Shown piece by piece: positions 16,822-24,282 of a stretch of DNA of 64,000 nt. The notes below the pieces were generated by a model. It worked only from the letters and a program-made list of their open reading frames with translations, did no database searches and was not told the DNA's origin. How positions within the stretch are numbered: the stretch's first letter is position 1; the number at the start of each line of letters is the position of its first letter. The position numbers and the translations under genes were made by a program. Origin of the DNA: JAEUKA01 sp044228505 (GTDB lineage: Bacteria; Myxococcota_A; Polyangia; Palsa-1104; JAEUJZ01); contig JBGAUT010000009.1 of assembly GCA_044228505.1 (NCBI GenBank), positions 1-64,000 of the forward strand. Reading direction: 5' to 3'.

Positions 16822-17921
16822 TGAGTTCACCCCGTTCGAAGCTCGGCTGCTCCGCTCTGCTGGCGATGATTCCCTTTGTCATCGCGCTTCACGTACACGC
16901 GAGCGCCCCGCCGACAGAGGTCACGCCCGCTGTGCGTGAACAGGTGGTCGACGGGGCTCTCCGTCATCTACAGGCAGACTACGTTTACCCCGAAGTCGCC
17001 GGGCGCATGGTGACCGCAGTGCGCGAGAAGCAGCGCAGTGGGGCCTACGCTGGCCTTCGCACCGCCGAGGCACTGTGCCAGCAACTCACTGCAGACCTAC
17101 GGGCAGTCAGCAAGGACCGCCACCTTCGCGTCATTTACAGTGAGCGCCCCCTGCCCAACGACCGCGGCAACGGCCCCGAGTCCCCGGCTGAGCGCGCCGA
17201 ACACCTTTCGCGCAGTCGGTATATGAACTTTGGCTTCGAGCGTGTCGAACGGCTGCCGGGAAACATTGGATACCTGGATCTGCGTGTCTTCGAAGATCCG
17301 GACTTGGGCGGGGCGACGGCTGCTGCGGCGATGTCACTGCTCGGCAACAGCGATGCGCTCATCATCGACCTCAGACGCAACATCGGCGGCGAGCCCTCCA
17401 TGATCGCCCTTTTGACAAGCTACCTGTTCGGCGGAGAGCCGGTGCACTTGAACGACATCTACTGGCGGCCCGATGACTCCACCCAGCAGTTCTGGACGCT
17501 GCCCTACGTGCCGGGACCGCGTCTGGTCGGCAAGGACGTGTATGTGCTGACCAGCCACGACACGTTCTCTGGCGGCGAGGAGTTCGCCAACAACCTCAAG
17601 GTTCTGCGCCGCGCCACGCTGATAGGCGAGGTGACCGGAGGCGGTGCACATCCTTCGGCGCTGCGGCGCATTTCCGACCACTACGGAGTGGTAGTCCCGG
17701 CGGGGCGGGCTATCAACCCGATCACCAAGACCAACTGGGAGGGCGTCGGCGTCAAGCCCGACATCGAGATGCCAGCAGCACAGGCGCTTGCGCACGCACG
17801 GGTGCTTGCGCTGCAAAAAGCCATCGCCCGCGCAACGGATGCCCACCGGCAAGGGATGCTGCAAAAGGCGCTCGATGAAGCCCAGCGCGAGCTGGACATC
17901 CTGCGCGGACCCAAGGGCTGA
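16821..17921 (+). CDS. Exported S41 family peptidase (IRBP/TSP type)
   Basis: A 366-residue protein with a signal peptide (LGCSALLAMIPFVIALHVHA) and an S41 core: GNIGYLDLRVFEDP, ALIIDLRRNIGGEP, and the nucleophile Ser in TFSGGEEFANNL, followed by IGEVTGGGAHP. The N-terminal helical region resembles the tricorn/IRBP-like members that lack a PDZ domain. These enzymes cleave extracytoplasmic peptides or have unknown substrates. The C-terminal 50 residues are a helical, Ala/Gln-rich tail. The start ATG overlaps the tetR stop. It is cargo of element B. Confidence 0.87.
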   Translation: MSSPRSKLGCSALLAMIPFVIALHVHASAPPTEVTPAVREQVVDGALRHLQADYVYPEVAGRMVTAVREKQRSGAYAGLRTAEALCQQLTADLRAVSKDRHLRVIYSERPLPNDRGNGPESPAERAEHLSRSRYMNFGFERVERLPGNIGYLDLRVFEDPDLGGATAAAAMSLLGNSDALIIDLRRNIGGEPSMIALLTSYLFGGEPVHLNDIYWRPDDSTQQFWTLPYVPGPRLVGKDVYVLTSHDTFSGGEEFANNLKVLRRATLIGEVTGGGAHPSALRRISDHYGVVVPAGRAINPITKTNWEGVGVKPDIEMPAAQALAHARVLALQKAIARATDAHRQGMLQKALDEAQRELDILRGPKG

Positions 17922-18036
17922 CCACTGCAACGCGGGGCCGTTGCCACGATGGTAAGACGAACCACTTACGGATTGGGGGCCGGTATTCCCAGCGGCGGGA
18001 GCCCTCAGCGGAGCCGAGTTTTTCGGAGGATCGAAG

Positions 18037-18711
18037 ATGGTGTGCAGAATCCATGCTGAGGTTATCTGTCTGCTTTTTTCCTTGGGTTTTTGCGCCTGCA
18101 GTTCGCGGGTCACTGCGCCTCCACCAGTAGTGGCAACCACAGAGACGGACCAGCTGTCCCCGTCCGTTCCCATTCCTTCTGTTCCCCAGACTTCAAAGTG
18201 GGAGTTGGACCCGGAAAACTCCTCTGCGGAGTTTGTTTGTAAGCATGTATTTAGCAAGGTGCGCGGTATGTTTGCGCAGCCTTCTGGAACCGTCTTTCTC
18301 GATGACGCAACTCCAGCCAATTCAAAAATCAACGCAACGATTCACGTAAGCTCAATCACAACCGGAGTGGAGGAGCGAGACACGCACCTCAAGGGTCCGG
18401 AGTTCTTCGATGCGGCCAAGTATCCCACCATCACTTTTGCCTCGACAGGGGTGAGTCGGTCGAGCGCCACGTCGTATTCGGTGACGGGCAACTTGACGAT
18501 GCACGGCGTCTCCAGACCGGTGACTTTGGCGGTTTCGGCCTCGCCCCCGTTCAACCATGCCGGGGGCATACGCCGCGGCATCGAAGCAACCACAACCGTC
18601 AACCGGAAGGACTTCGGGCTACGTTGGGAGTTCCCAGGAGAAGGGCCCGGCGTCGTCGTGGGAGACAATGTGCGAATCACCATCAATGCTGAGCTGGTGC
18701 TGCAACCGTAA
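18037..18711 (+). CDS. YceI family lipocalin-like lipoprotein
   Basis: A 224-residue protein with a lipoprotein signal (LLFSLGFCACSS; the lipobox Cys is near residue 21) and a YceI beta-barrel: WELDPENSSAEFVCKHVFSKVRGMF, ERDTHLKGPEFFDAAKYPTITF, TGNLTMHGVSRPVTL, and FGLRWEF. YceI proteins bind isoprenoid-type or amphiphilic ligands in the periplasm. ATG 18037 follows GGAGG at seven bases, a strong site. Downstream, 31 bp later, is an esterase lipoprotein; both may be co-expressed with the S41 protease. Confidence 0.93.
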   Translation: MVCRIHAEVICLLFSLGFCACSSRVTAPPPVVATTETDQLSPSVPIPSVPQTSKWELDPENSSAEFVCKHVFSKVRGMFAQPSGTVFLDDATPANSKINATIHVSSITTGVEERDTHLKGPEFFDAAKYPTITFASTGVSRSSATSYSVTGNLTMHGVSRPVTLAVSASPPFNHAGGIRRGIEATTTVNRKDFGLRWEFPGEGPGVVVGDNVRITINAELVLQP

Positions 18712-18742
18712 CCGGGTCCGGGTGGTTGGCTCCCCAGTACCG

Positions 18743-19630
18743 ATGCGTCACTCGTCGGCCAATCGACAGTCATTGCGCCTACTCCTCTCCGTTTGCGTGC
18801 TTCTGCTGGCGGGACCGGGGTGCAACCGCAAGCAGGCGTCGGCACCACCCGCGCAGTTTGAGGTGCCATCTCTGTCTGTGGCCGGAGAGGCAGGGAGTAC
18901 GACCCGAGGCGAAATCGCAGGAGTGCGCTACCTTGAGTGCATGACGGGTGGGGCACGACCGGACGAGCGGGTGCCGATGATCGTTGCGCTTCATCCCATG
19001 GGAGGCGACCCAGAGGACTTCCTTCCGCAGCTCCGGCACTACCGCCGCCGCGCCCGTCTCATTCTCCCTTACGGCCACCCGAGTGGTGGTATGTACATCT
19101 GGTACGACTCCGTCCGTGACGACGTCGCCGCGCCACTGGTCACGAGGGAAGCAGATCGTATCGCCGCCATGCTCCTAGCCCTAGTATCCGTGCGTCCCAC
19201 CGTCGGAAAACCCCTGGTCACCGGATTCTCGCAGGGAGGCATCATGACCTTCGCCCTGGCGGTTACCCACCCGGAGGCGCTGGCTGCGGCTTTTCCCATC
19301 GGCGGCCTACTTCCGCCATCGCTCTACCCATCGAGGGCCATCGTCTCGATGCCTCGCCCTTCGAAGCTCCCTCCGGTTTCGGCCTTCCACGGTGCCGCTG
19401 ACCTGGCGGTGCCGACACGAGGTGCACGCGCCTCGATTGCCGAGCTGCGGTGGGCTGGTTACACCGCCGAACTGCGTGAGTACGCTGGGGTCGGTCACGA
19501 TATCTCCGATGCGGAACAGGACGAGCTGTTGGAGCGAATCGGGCGCGTCGCTGATGACCTCGTGGTCGCAGCGCCAAGAGGGCAGCCTCCGCGTGAGGCC
19601 GAGTACGTCAGGCCATCACTCGTCGAGTAG
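18743..19630 (+). CDS. Secreted alpha/beta-hydrolase lipoprotein (phospholipase/carboxylesterase-like)
   Basis: A 295-residue protein with a lipoprotein signal (LLLSVCVLLLAGPGCNRK) and an alpha/beta-hydrolase domain. The oxyanion region is MIVALHPMGGDPEDF; the nucleophile Ser lies in TGFSQGGIMTFAL; the acid is probably the Asp of HGAADLAVP and the His that of YAGVGHDIS. The fold variant is close to the Dlh/phospholipase-carboxylesterase group. The start ATG 18743 is chosen because it begins the signal peptide; an open frame extends upstream over the yceI gene but has no homology. It is the last cargo gene of element B before integrase 2, which is convergent. Confidence 0.82.
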   Translation: MRHSSANRQSLRLLLSVCVLLLAGPGCNRKQASAPPAQFEVPSLSVAGEAGSTTRGEIAGVRYLECMTGGARPDERVPMIVALHPMGGDPEDFLPQLRHYRRRARLILPYGHPSGGMYIWYDSVRDDVAAPLVTREADRIAAMLLALVSVRPTVGKPLVTGFSQGGIMTFALAVTHPEALAAAFPIGGLLPPSLYPSRAIVSMPRPSKLPPVSAFHGAADLAVPTRGARASIAELRWAGYTAELREYAGVGHDISDAEQDELLERIGRVADDLVVAAPRGQPPREAEYVRPSLVE

Positions 19631-19779
19631 AACGCGGTGAAGTCCTCCGGCAGGGGTTTCCTTAGGAGCTTCTCGAACGTCCTTGTCGCCTCTCGCTCCA
19701 TCGGCGCGAACACGGGAGTCGACTGGTGCTCGCTGCGGCCTGTGGTTCCGGGCTAGCGTCCCCGAGCAGCTCTCGACGG

Positions 19780-20856
19780 CTAGAACTTGAGGCGTTTTAC
19801 TTCGGCGGCGACGTGGTCGGACGAGAGGTGGGCGTAGATGCTGGTCATCTTGAGGTCGCTGTGGCCGAGCAGCGTTTGTAGCGTCAGAAGGCCTCCCCCG
19901 GCCATCAGGAAGTGCGAGGCGAAGGTGTGCCGCAGTGCGTGCCAGGGCGAAGCCGGTATCGCCAACCCAGCGCGTTTGTAGAGGCTTTTGGGGCAGGGGC
20001 GGCGGGTCGATTGATGCCAGTGGCTGCTGCCGCTAAACACGATCGGGCAGACCACTCCCTCTTTGGTGGTGGGGCAGAGGCTGCGCCAGGTTCGCAGCGC
20101 CGTCGCTAGGTCGTCTGTCATCGGGATGTGCCGAGTCTTGCCGCTCTTGGTGGTGCTGCGATAGCTGTGCGCGACCGTGATGAGGCCCGTCGAGAAGTCC
20201 ACGTCTCGCCACTTCAGTCCAAAGATTTCTCCGACGCGTAGTCCGGCAAACACACCCAAGCGAATGGCGACTGCGAACACCGCGCCGCGTGGGTCCGAGC
20301 GTTCATCGGCTGCTGCCAAGAGCTGGCGGACTTCGTCGCGGGCCAGGTACTCGATGCGAGAAACCGCCTTGGGCTGCCGGATGCCATCAAAAGGGTTTGC
20401 CGTGACGAGCCCTTGCCGCACTCCCCAGTGAAACGCCGTTGACAGCACCGAGAGCTTTTTGCGAACGGTGTTGGCTTGATAGCGCTCCGACAACTTGCGA
20501 ACCAGTTTCACTGCTTCTGCGGCACGAAAGGTCGCGGTGTCCATCCCGAGCAGCGGCAGCATCGGGCTGATTTCGTGGCGAGTCTTCAGCGTCCATTTTC
20601 GTCGGTCACGGGTGTTCGGGTCGTACTCCTCAACCCAGCGCTCGACGAGCTGTGCCACGATGATGCGTTCGGGCCGATCGGCGATACCGAGCTTGCCGCG
20701 ACCGACGCGGGCTTCTAGCTCGATGAGGATTCGCTTGGCGTCGGCTGCCGAGGTCGCTTTGGTCGCTCTGGTCTTGCGTTTGCCGTCGCTGTCGTGAAAC
20801 CGGATGTACCAGCCGATAAACCGTCCACCCTTCATTTTGCGGATGACTTCACCCAT
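19780..20856 (-). CDS. Tyrosine recombinase (integrase 2, element B)
   Basis: A 358-residue integrase with the full catalytic set: FAGLRVGEIFGLKW (Arg), STTKSGKTRHIPM (Lys), HALRHTFASHF, LLGHSDLKMT and the Tyr of IYAHLS. It is a paralogue of integrase 1 along its whole length. The gene begins about 135 bp inside the right junction and reads inward; directly upstream of its ATG lie the paired GTGCGCC repeats, probably arm sites that overlap its promoter. Presence of two intact integrases in one array means either might excise or mobilise part or all of the insertion. Confidence 0.95.
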   Translation of the reverse strand: MGEVIRKMKGGRFIGWYIRFHDSDGKRKTRATKATSAADAKRILIELEARVGRGKLGIADRPERIIVAQLVERWVEEYDPNTRDRRKWTLKTRHEISPMLPLLGMDTATFRAAEAVKLVRKLSERYQANTVRKKLSVLSTAFHWGVRQGLVTANPFDGIRQPKAVSRIEYLARDEVRQLLAAADERSDPRGAVFAVAIRLGVFAGLRVGEIFGLKWRDVDFSTGLITVAHSYRSTTKSGKTRHIPMTDDLATALRTWRSLCPTTKEGVVCPIVFSGSSHWHQSTRRPCPKSLYKRAGLAIPASPWHALRHTFASHFLMAGGGLLTLQTLLGHSDLKMTSIYAHLSSDHVAAEVKRLKF

Positions 20857-20862
20857 GGCTCT

Positions 20863-20880
20863 GTGCGCCTTTCGTGCGCC
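20863..20880 (+). repeat. Paired GTGCGCC arm-type repeats, right side of element B
   Basis: GTGCGCC at 20863-20869 and 20874-20880, 11 bp apart, matching the pair at 14101-14118 in sequence, spacing and orientation. The position between the integrase 2 start and the right core fits arm-type integrase binding and possible autoregulation. Confidence 0.65.
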
Positions 20881-20938
20881 TTCCGATCGCTCACATGGCC
20901 CGTCTGATGGGCTGGAGTCCGCTAGGTGTGCATCGACC

Positions 20939-21002
20939 TACAGCGACGGAAGTCTTTAATATTATGATATTTTTTAGTGCTATGGATAACAACACATCCA
21001 TG
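20939..21002. repeat. Right attachment site and outer end of element B
   Basis: TACAGCGACGG (20939-20949, the inverse of CCGTCGCTGTA), a 43-bp AT-rich stretch, then the core CACATCCATG at 20993-21002, after which the cheB N-terminal sequence starts. The AT-rich arm is an imperfect inverted copy of the left outer end at 10439-10489. Confidence 0.8.
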
Positions 21003-21181
21003 ATGATCACGTCCGGGCGGAGCCGGATGGCTAGGTCGAGTGCGGCACGTCCGTTGGACGCTTCACCGACGATCGAGACGTCCTTTTCGCGACTGAGGAG
21101 TTTGCTTAACGCGGTGCGGTACGACTCGCTGTCGTCGACTAGAAGCAGTCGACAGGGGCGCAACTCCTCATTTGGGCTCAT
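20993..21181 (-). pseudogene. cheB: CheB N-terminal fragment (receiver domain, truncated)
   Basis: Sixty-three residues of a receiver domain: CRLLLVDDSESYRTALSKLL with the acidic pair, GEASNGRAALDLA, and RPDVIIMDV with the phosphoacceptor Asp. Homology stops there at the element junction, and the frame runs on for about 33 unrelated residues to a stop at 20891. The start at 21181 overlaps the cheA stop by four bases (ATGA), as elsewhere in the operon. The missing part begins again at 10437. The fragment lacks the last two strands of the receiver and is unlikely to fold. Confidence 0.92.
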
Positions 21182-23373
21182 GAGCCGGCCTCCTGCAACA
21201 GTTGCGTCACTACGTCGACAAGCTGCCCACGCTCAAAGTCACTTTTGGCCAGATAGGCACTGGCACCCGCCAACAGACCGCTCTGCTTGTCTTCATCGTT
21301 GTTGGCACCCGAAAACAGCACCAGCGGCAGCGTGCTGGTCCTCGGATCACTGCGGAGTCGCTGGAGCAGGCCGATTCCGTCCAGCCGTGGCATTCGCACG
21401 TCGGAAACAACCAAGTCGATCGGCTCGCTGCGGGCGATTCGTAGTGCTTCGTCTCCATCGGAAGCGGTGCGTACTCGATAGCCACCACCCTCAAGCACGC
21501 TGCGCAGCAGGGAGCGGGTGGTGATCGAGTCGTCGGCGACCAGCACGGTGCGACGACGACTGCGGGCATCGTGCGCCATGCGCAGACTTCCCGCCGTGCT
21601 AAGCAGCCCTTGCGGCGACAGGACAAATAGCGCCGGACCACTTGGGACGATGGCTACCGACGACAGCAGTGGCAGACGACGTAGCTCGATCGGGAGAGGT
21701 CTAAGCACCAATTCGGCTTCACCGCGTAGCTTGTCGCAGGCAATGGCGACTCCACTGGCACCGCGCAAGATGAGCAGCGGTTGGCGATTCGGGACTTCCC
21801 CGGAGTGCGTCTGCCCGAGCAGCTTCGACAGTCCGACCACCGTGTGCGGCTGACCATCAATGTAGTACACCGTCTGGCCACCAAATGGGACCAGCTCTTC
21901 TCGACGGGGGAGGGCGATTCGAGCGACGGCGGGCAGTGGCAGCGCAAAGGTGTGATCTTGCTCTTCGAGCATCAGCAGTCGTGACGCCGCTACGGTAAGC
22001 GGAACCGAGATGACAAACAGAGCCCCTGCCCCCAGCGTCGATTCCAGGGTCAGCGAGCCGTGCAGCTTGCGCACCGTGGTGTTCACAACGTCCAGGCCGA
22101 CGCCCCGACCGGACAGCGTCGTGATTTCTTCTTTGGTTGAAAAGCCGGGTCGTAGCAGAAGCTGGTATGACTCCTGCTCATCGAGCCGGGCTGCTTCCGT
22201 CGCACTGAGCAGACCGCGTTTGATGGCGACCTCGCGGATTCGAGTCACGTCGAGCCCCCGACCGTCATCCTCCACGGTGATCTCGACTTGACTGCCGCGC
22301 TGCTCGATGGTGACGGAGATGCGACCGGCGGCTGGTTTGCCAATTGCCTCGCGTACCGCAATGTCCTCGATGCCGTGGTCCACCGCGTTGCGGACTACAT
22401 GCAACAGCGGTGTCTGGATGGCTTCGAGCAGCGTACGGTCCAGGTAGACGTCTTCGCCGCGCAGGACCAGCGTCGCTTCCTTGCCGGTCGAACGGCACGC
22501 TTCGCGGATGGCGCGATGGAGCGGTTGCGACAGTAGGGCGGCGGGCAATAGCTGGATCGCCCGCAGACCATCGTCCAGCTCTCCGGTCGTCGATTGAAGA
22601 CTCTCGATATCGTCGAGGAGATCCCGTCGCATGGCCCGCAGGCCTCGCACAACATGCTGAATTTCTTCATCCGTACGCTTCAGCGCCGGATCGCCGCTCT
22701 TGGCGTTGGTGCGCAGTAGCTTTTCGAGCCCGCGCAGCATGGTTGTGGCTTCGCTTTGGTGACGCTCCAGTTGACCTCGAATTCGTCGCAGGTCGTCGGT
22801 GTGCTGAATGAGCGCTGCCAGCTTTTCGATCGATATCCGCACCGAGTCAGGTGCTTCGGATGCTCCGGCAAAAATCGGCTCAGCGACGTCGTCGGTACGC
22901 GGTTCCGATGTCGGCGATGCCTCGGGCGTGGCGGGGTGCTCGGCCCGGGCTTGCGCTCCCGTGGCTGGACCGAACACCGGATGACTCTGGGCCAGCTTCT
23001 CAAGCTGTTCGGCCAGACGGTGCACCTCGGATAGACCGACCTCGTTGTCGGCTTGTAGACCAACGACGCGGAGCTTGACTGCATCGAGTGCCTTGAGCCC
23101 CAGATCAACCATCTCCGCAGAGAGCGTGCTGCGATGGCGACGCACCGGCAGAAGCGCGCTTTCTAGGTGATGGGCGAGTTGCGATAGCTCCTCGACGCCT
23201 AGCGAGGCTGATGAGCCCTTCAAACTATGGGCTTGTCGATACAGCTCTTCGATTTCGGTGGGAATGGTTGACGGCTGCTGCTCCATCGTCAGCAGCGCTT
23301 GCGAAATACGGTCGGCCTGCTCTCGAACTTCAGCGACGAAGATGTCGATGACTTCGCGAAGCAGATCATCCAT
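21178..23373 (-). CDS. cheA: Hybrid chemotaxis histidine kinase CheA with C-terminal receiver
   Basis: A 731-residue protein. The HPt domain carries the phospho-His in QAHSLKGSSASLG; a linker and a dimerisation region follow; the HATPase domain shows the N-box HVVRNAVDHGIE, G1 VEDDGRGLD and G2 GRGVGLDVV; a CheW-like regulatory domain follows; residues about 605-731 are a receiver with VLVADDS and LVVSDVRMPRLDG. Hybrid CheA with a receiver is the architecture of WspE and of other alternative-function systems. There is no obvious P2 domain. It is flanked by cheW and the broken cheB, and should phosphorylate CheY1, CheY2, its own receiver and, before the insertion, CheB. Confidence 0.95.
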   Translation of the reverse strand: MDDLLREVIDIFVAEVREQADRISQALLTMEQQPSTIPTEIEELYRQAHSLKGSSASLGVEELSQLAHHLESALLPVRRHRSTLSAEMVDLGLKALDAVKLRVVGLQADNEVGLSEVHRLAEQLEKLAQSHPVFGPATGAQARAEHPATPEASPTSEPRTDDVAEPIFAGASEAPDSVRISIEKLAALIQHTDDLRRIRGQLERHQSEATTMLRGLEKLLRTNAKSGDPALKRTDEEIQHVVRGLRAMRRDLLDDIESLQSTTGELDDGLRAIQLLPAALLSQPLHRAIREACRSTGKEATLVLRGEDVYLDRTLLEAIQTPLLHVVRNAVDHGIEDIAVREAIGKPAAGRISVTIEQRGSQVEITVEDDGRGLDVTRIREVAIKRGLLSATEAARLDEQESYQLLLRPGFSTKEEITTLSGRGVGLDVVNTTVRKLHGSLTLESTLGAGALFVISVPLTVAASRLLMLEEQDHTFALPLPAVARIALPRREELVPFGGQTVYYIDGQPHTVVGLSKLLGQTHSGEVPNRQPLLILRGASGVAIACDKLRGEAELVLRPLPIELRRLPLLSSVAIVPSGPALFVLSPQGLLSTAGSLRMAHDARSRRRTVLVADDSITTRSLLRSVLEGGGYRVRTASDGDEALRIARSEPIDLVVSDVRMPRLDGIGLLQRLRSDPRTSTLPLVLFSGANNDEDKQSGLLAGASAYLAKSDFERGQLVDVVTQLLQEAGS

Positions 23374-23376
23374 GGC

Positions 23377-23904
23377 TTACTGCCGCTCCTCTTGCAGTCG
23401 GGGGTCCGACAGAAGCTGCGGCAGATCCAAGAGCAGGAGCCGCAGCTTCGGTAGCGTCGCCATCTGCGGAATCATCGACGAGCCGCTCAGCCAGGGCGAG
23501 ATCGTCGCTGCGGGCACGTCCTCGATGCCGAGTAAGCGCTCCGCACAAAGCCCCAGCTCGCGCCCTTCATAGCTAACCACCAGACAGCAAGCGACGTCGC
23601 TGAGCCCACGCTGCCTTAGATCCAAAAAGGCCGCTACGTCGAGCACCGACACCAGGTGACCCGCGAGCGCGCAAATCCCAAGCAGATACGGTGGACCCCC
23701 AGGAATCGGAGTCAAGTGACGCAATCGACTGGCATAGACGACATAGCGCAAAGGCACCGCGAACTGCTGTCCCGCGGCCTGAAATGCGACGTGGGGCAAC
23801 AGAGTTGCTTCATCACTGCCACGCTCTCGTCGGGCAAGCTGCGCCGCACGCTCGTGAAGGAGCCGCGTGATGCCGTCGGCACTGGATGAAAGCTCATCGG
23901 CCAT
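23377..23904 (-). CDS. cheW: CheW-like coupling protein (WspD-like position)
   Basis: A 175-residue CheW-domain protein with an N-terminal helical extension of about 40 residues. It shows FAVPLRYVVYASRLRHLTPIPGGPPYLLGICALAGHLVSVLDVAAFLDL, the typical two-barrel pattern, and a second half ending in LDLPQLL. It couples receptors to CheA. Its position between a cheY and hybrid cheA corresponds to wspD, a second CheW that is typical of Wsp-type systems. Confidence 0.88.
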   Translation of the reverse strand: MADELSSSADGITRLLHERAAQLARRERGSDEATLLPHVAFQAAGQQFAVPLRYVVYASRLRHLTPIPGGPPYLLGICALAGHLVSVLDVAAFLDLRQRGLSDVACCLVVSYEGRELGLCAERLLGIEDVPAATISPWLSGSSMIPQMATLPKLRLLLLDLPQLLSDPRLQEERQ

Positions 23905-23910
23905 CTGCGG

Positions 23911-24282
23911 TTACTTCTCCAGCCCCACCGACTTCATGATGAGTTTTGCCAGCACCGGTACATCGATCGGTTTGGTCATAAAATGACTGGCACCGCAGCG
24001 CATCGCCTCGGACTTGATTTCCGGCGACTTCTGGCCGGTGATAAGAATGATCGGGGTTCGCTGGAGTGCGACGCTCATGCGGGCGCGGCGGATAAACGTG
24101 AGTCCGTCCATTCCCGGCATCTTCAGGTCAATGATGATGGCATCCGGTCTTTCGTCGAGAGCAAGCCGCATGGCATCGGTGCCGTTATCTGCCTCAAGGA
24201 ACCCGAGCGACTGTCCGCTTAGATAGACTTTTACGACGGCGCGCGTGGTCGGTGAGTCATCAACGATTAGGACTTTTTTCAC
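23911..24282 (-). CDS. cheY: CheY-like single-domain response regulator (1)
   Basis: A 123-residue receiver: KKVLIVDDSPTTRAVVKVYL with the acidic pocket, AIIIDLKMPGMDGLTFI with the phosphoacceptor Asp, a Thr in IILITGQ, and the Lys in MTKPIDVP. It carries no output domain. It overlaps the cheR stop/start region by four bases (24279-24282), so it is translated together with cheR. It is a likely phosphate acceptor for the hybrid CheA; the target is unknown. Confidence 0.93.
   Translation of the reverse strand: MKKVLIVDDSPTTRAVVKVYLSGQSLGFLEADNGTDAMRLALDERPDAIIIDLKMPGMDGLTFIRRARMSVALQRTPIILITGQKSPEIKSEAMRCGASHFMTKPIDVPVLAKLIMKSVGLEK

Larger units (their letters stand above)
10439..20992. mobile_element. 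Composite insertion of two tandem integrase elements (A and B) in cheB
   Basis: The insertion is defined by the split cheB gene and a 10-bp direct repeat, CACATCCATG. Element A spans about 10439-14040 (integrase 1, HutD-like protein, sugar dehydrogenase). Element B spans about 14048-20992 (adenylate cyclase, TetR, S41 peptidase, YceI, esterase, integrase 2). Each integrase gene starts about 130 bp from an outer end and reads inward. Element A has CCGTCGGTGT near both its ends in inverted orientation (10479-10488 and 14008-14017); element B has CCGTCGCTGTA likewise (14071-14081 and 20939-20949). No relaxase, conjugation, transposase or phage structural gene is present, so these are integrase-plus-cargo islets. 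Tandem accretion at one site is the simplest reading. Confidence 0.85.

Noticed and set aside
17334..18332. A 332-codon minus-strand frame across the S41 and yceI genes
   Set aside because: It is antisense to two well-supported genes and has no recognisable domain.
10439..20992. Prophage or conjugative element
   Set aside because: No capsid, tail, terminase, relaxase or type IV secretion genes; only integrases and metabolic or signalling cargo.
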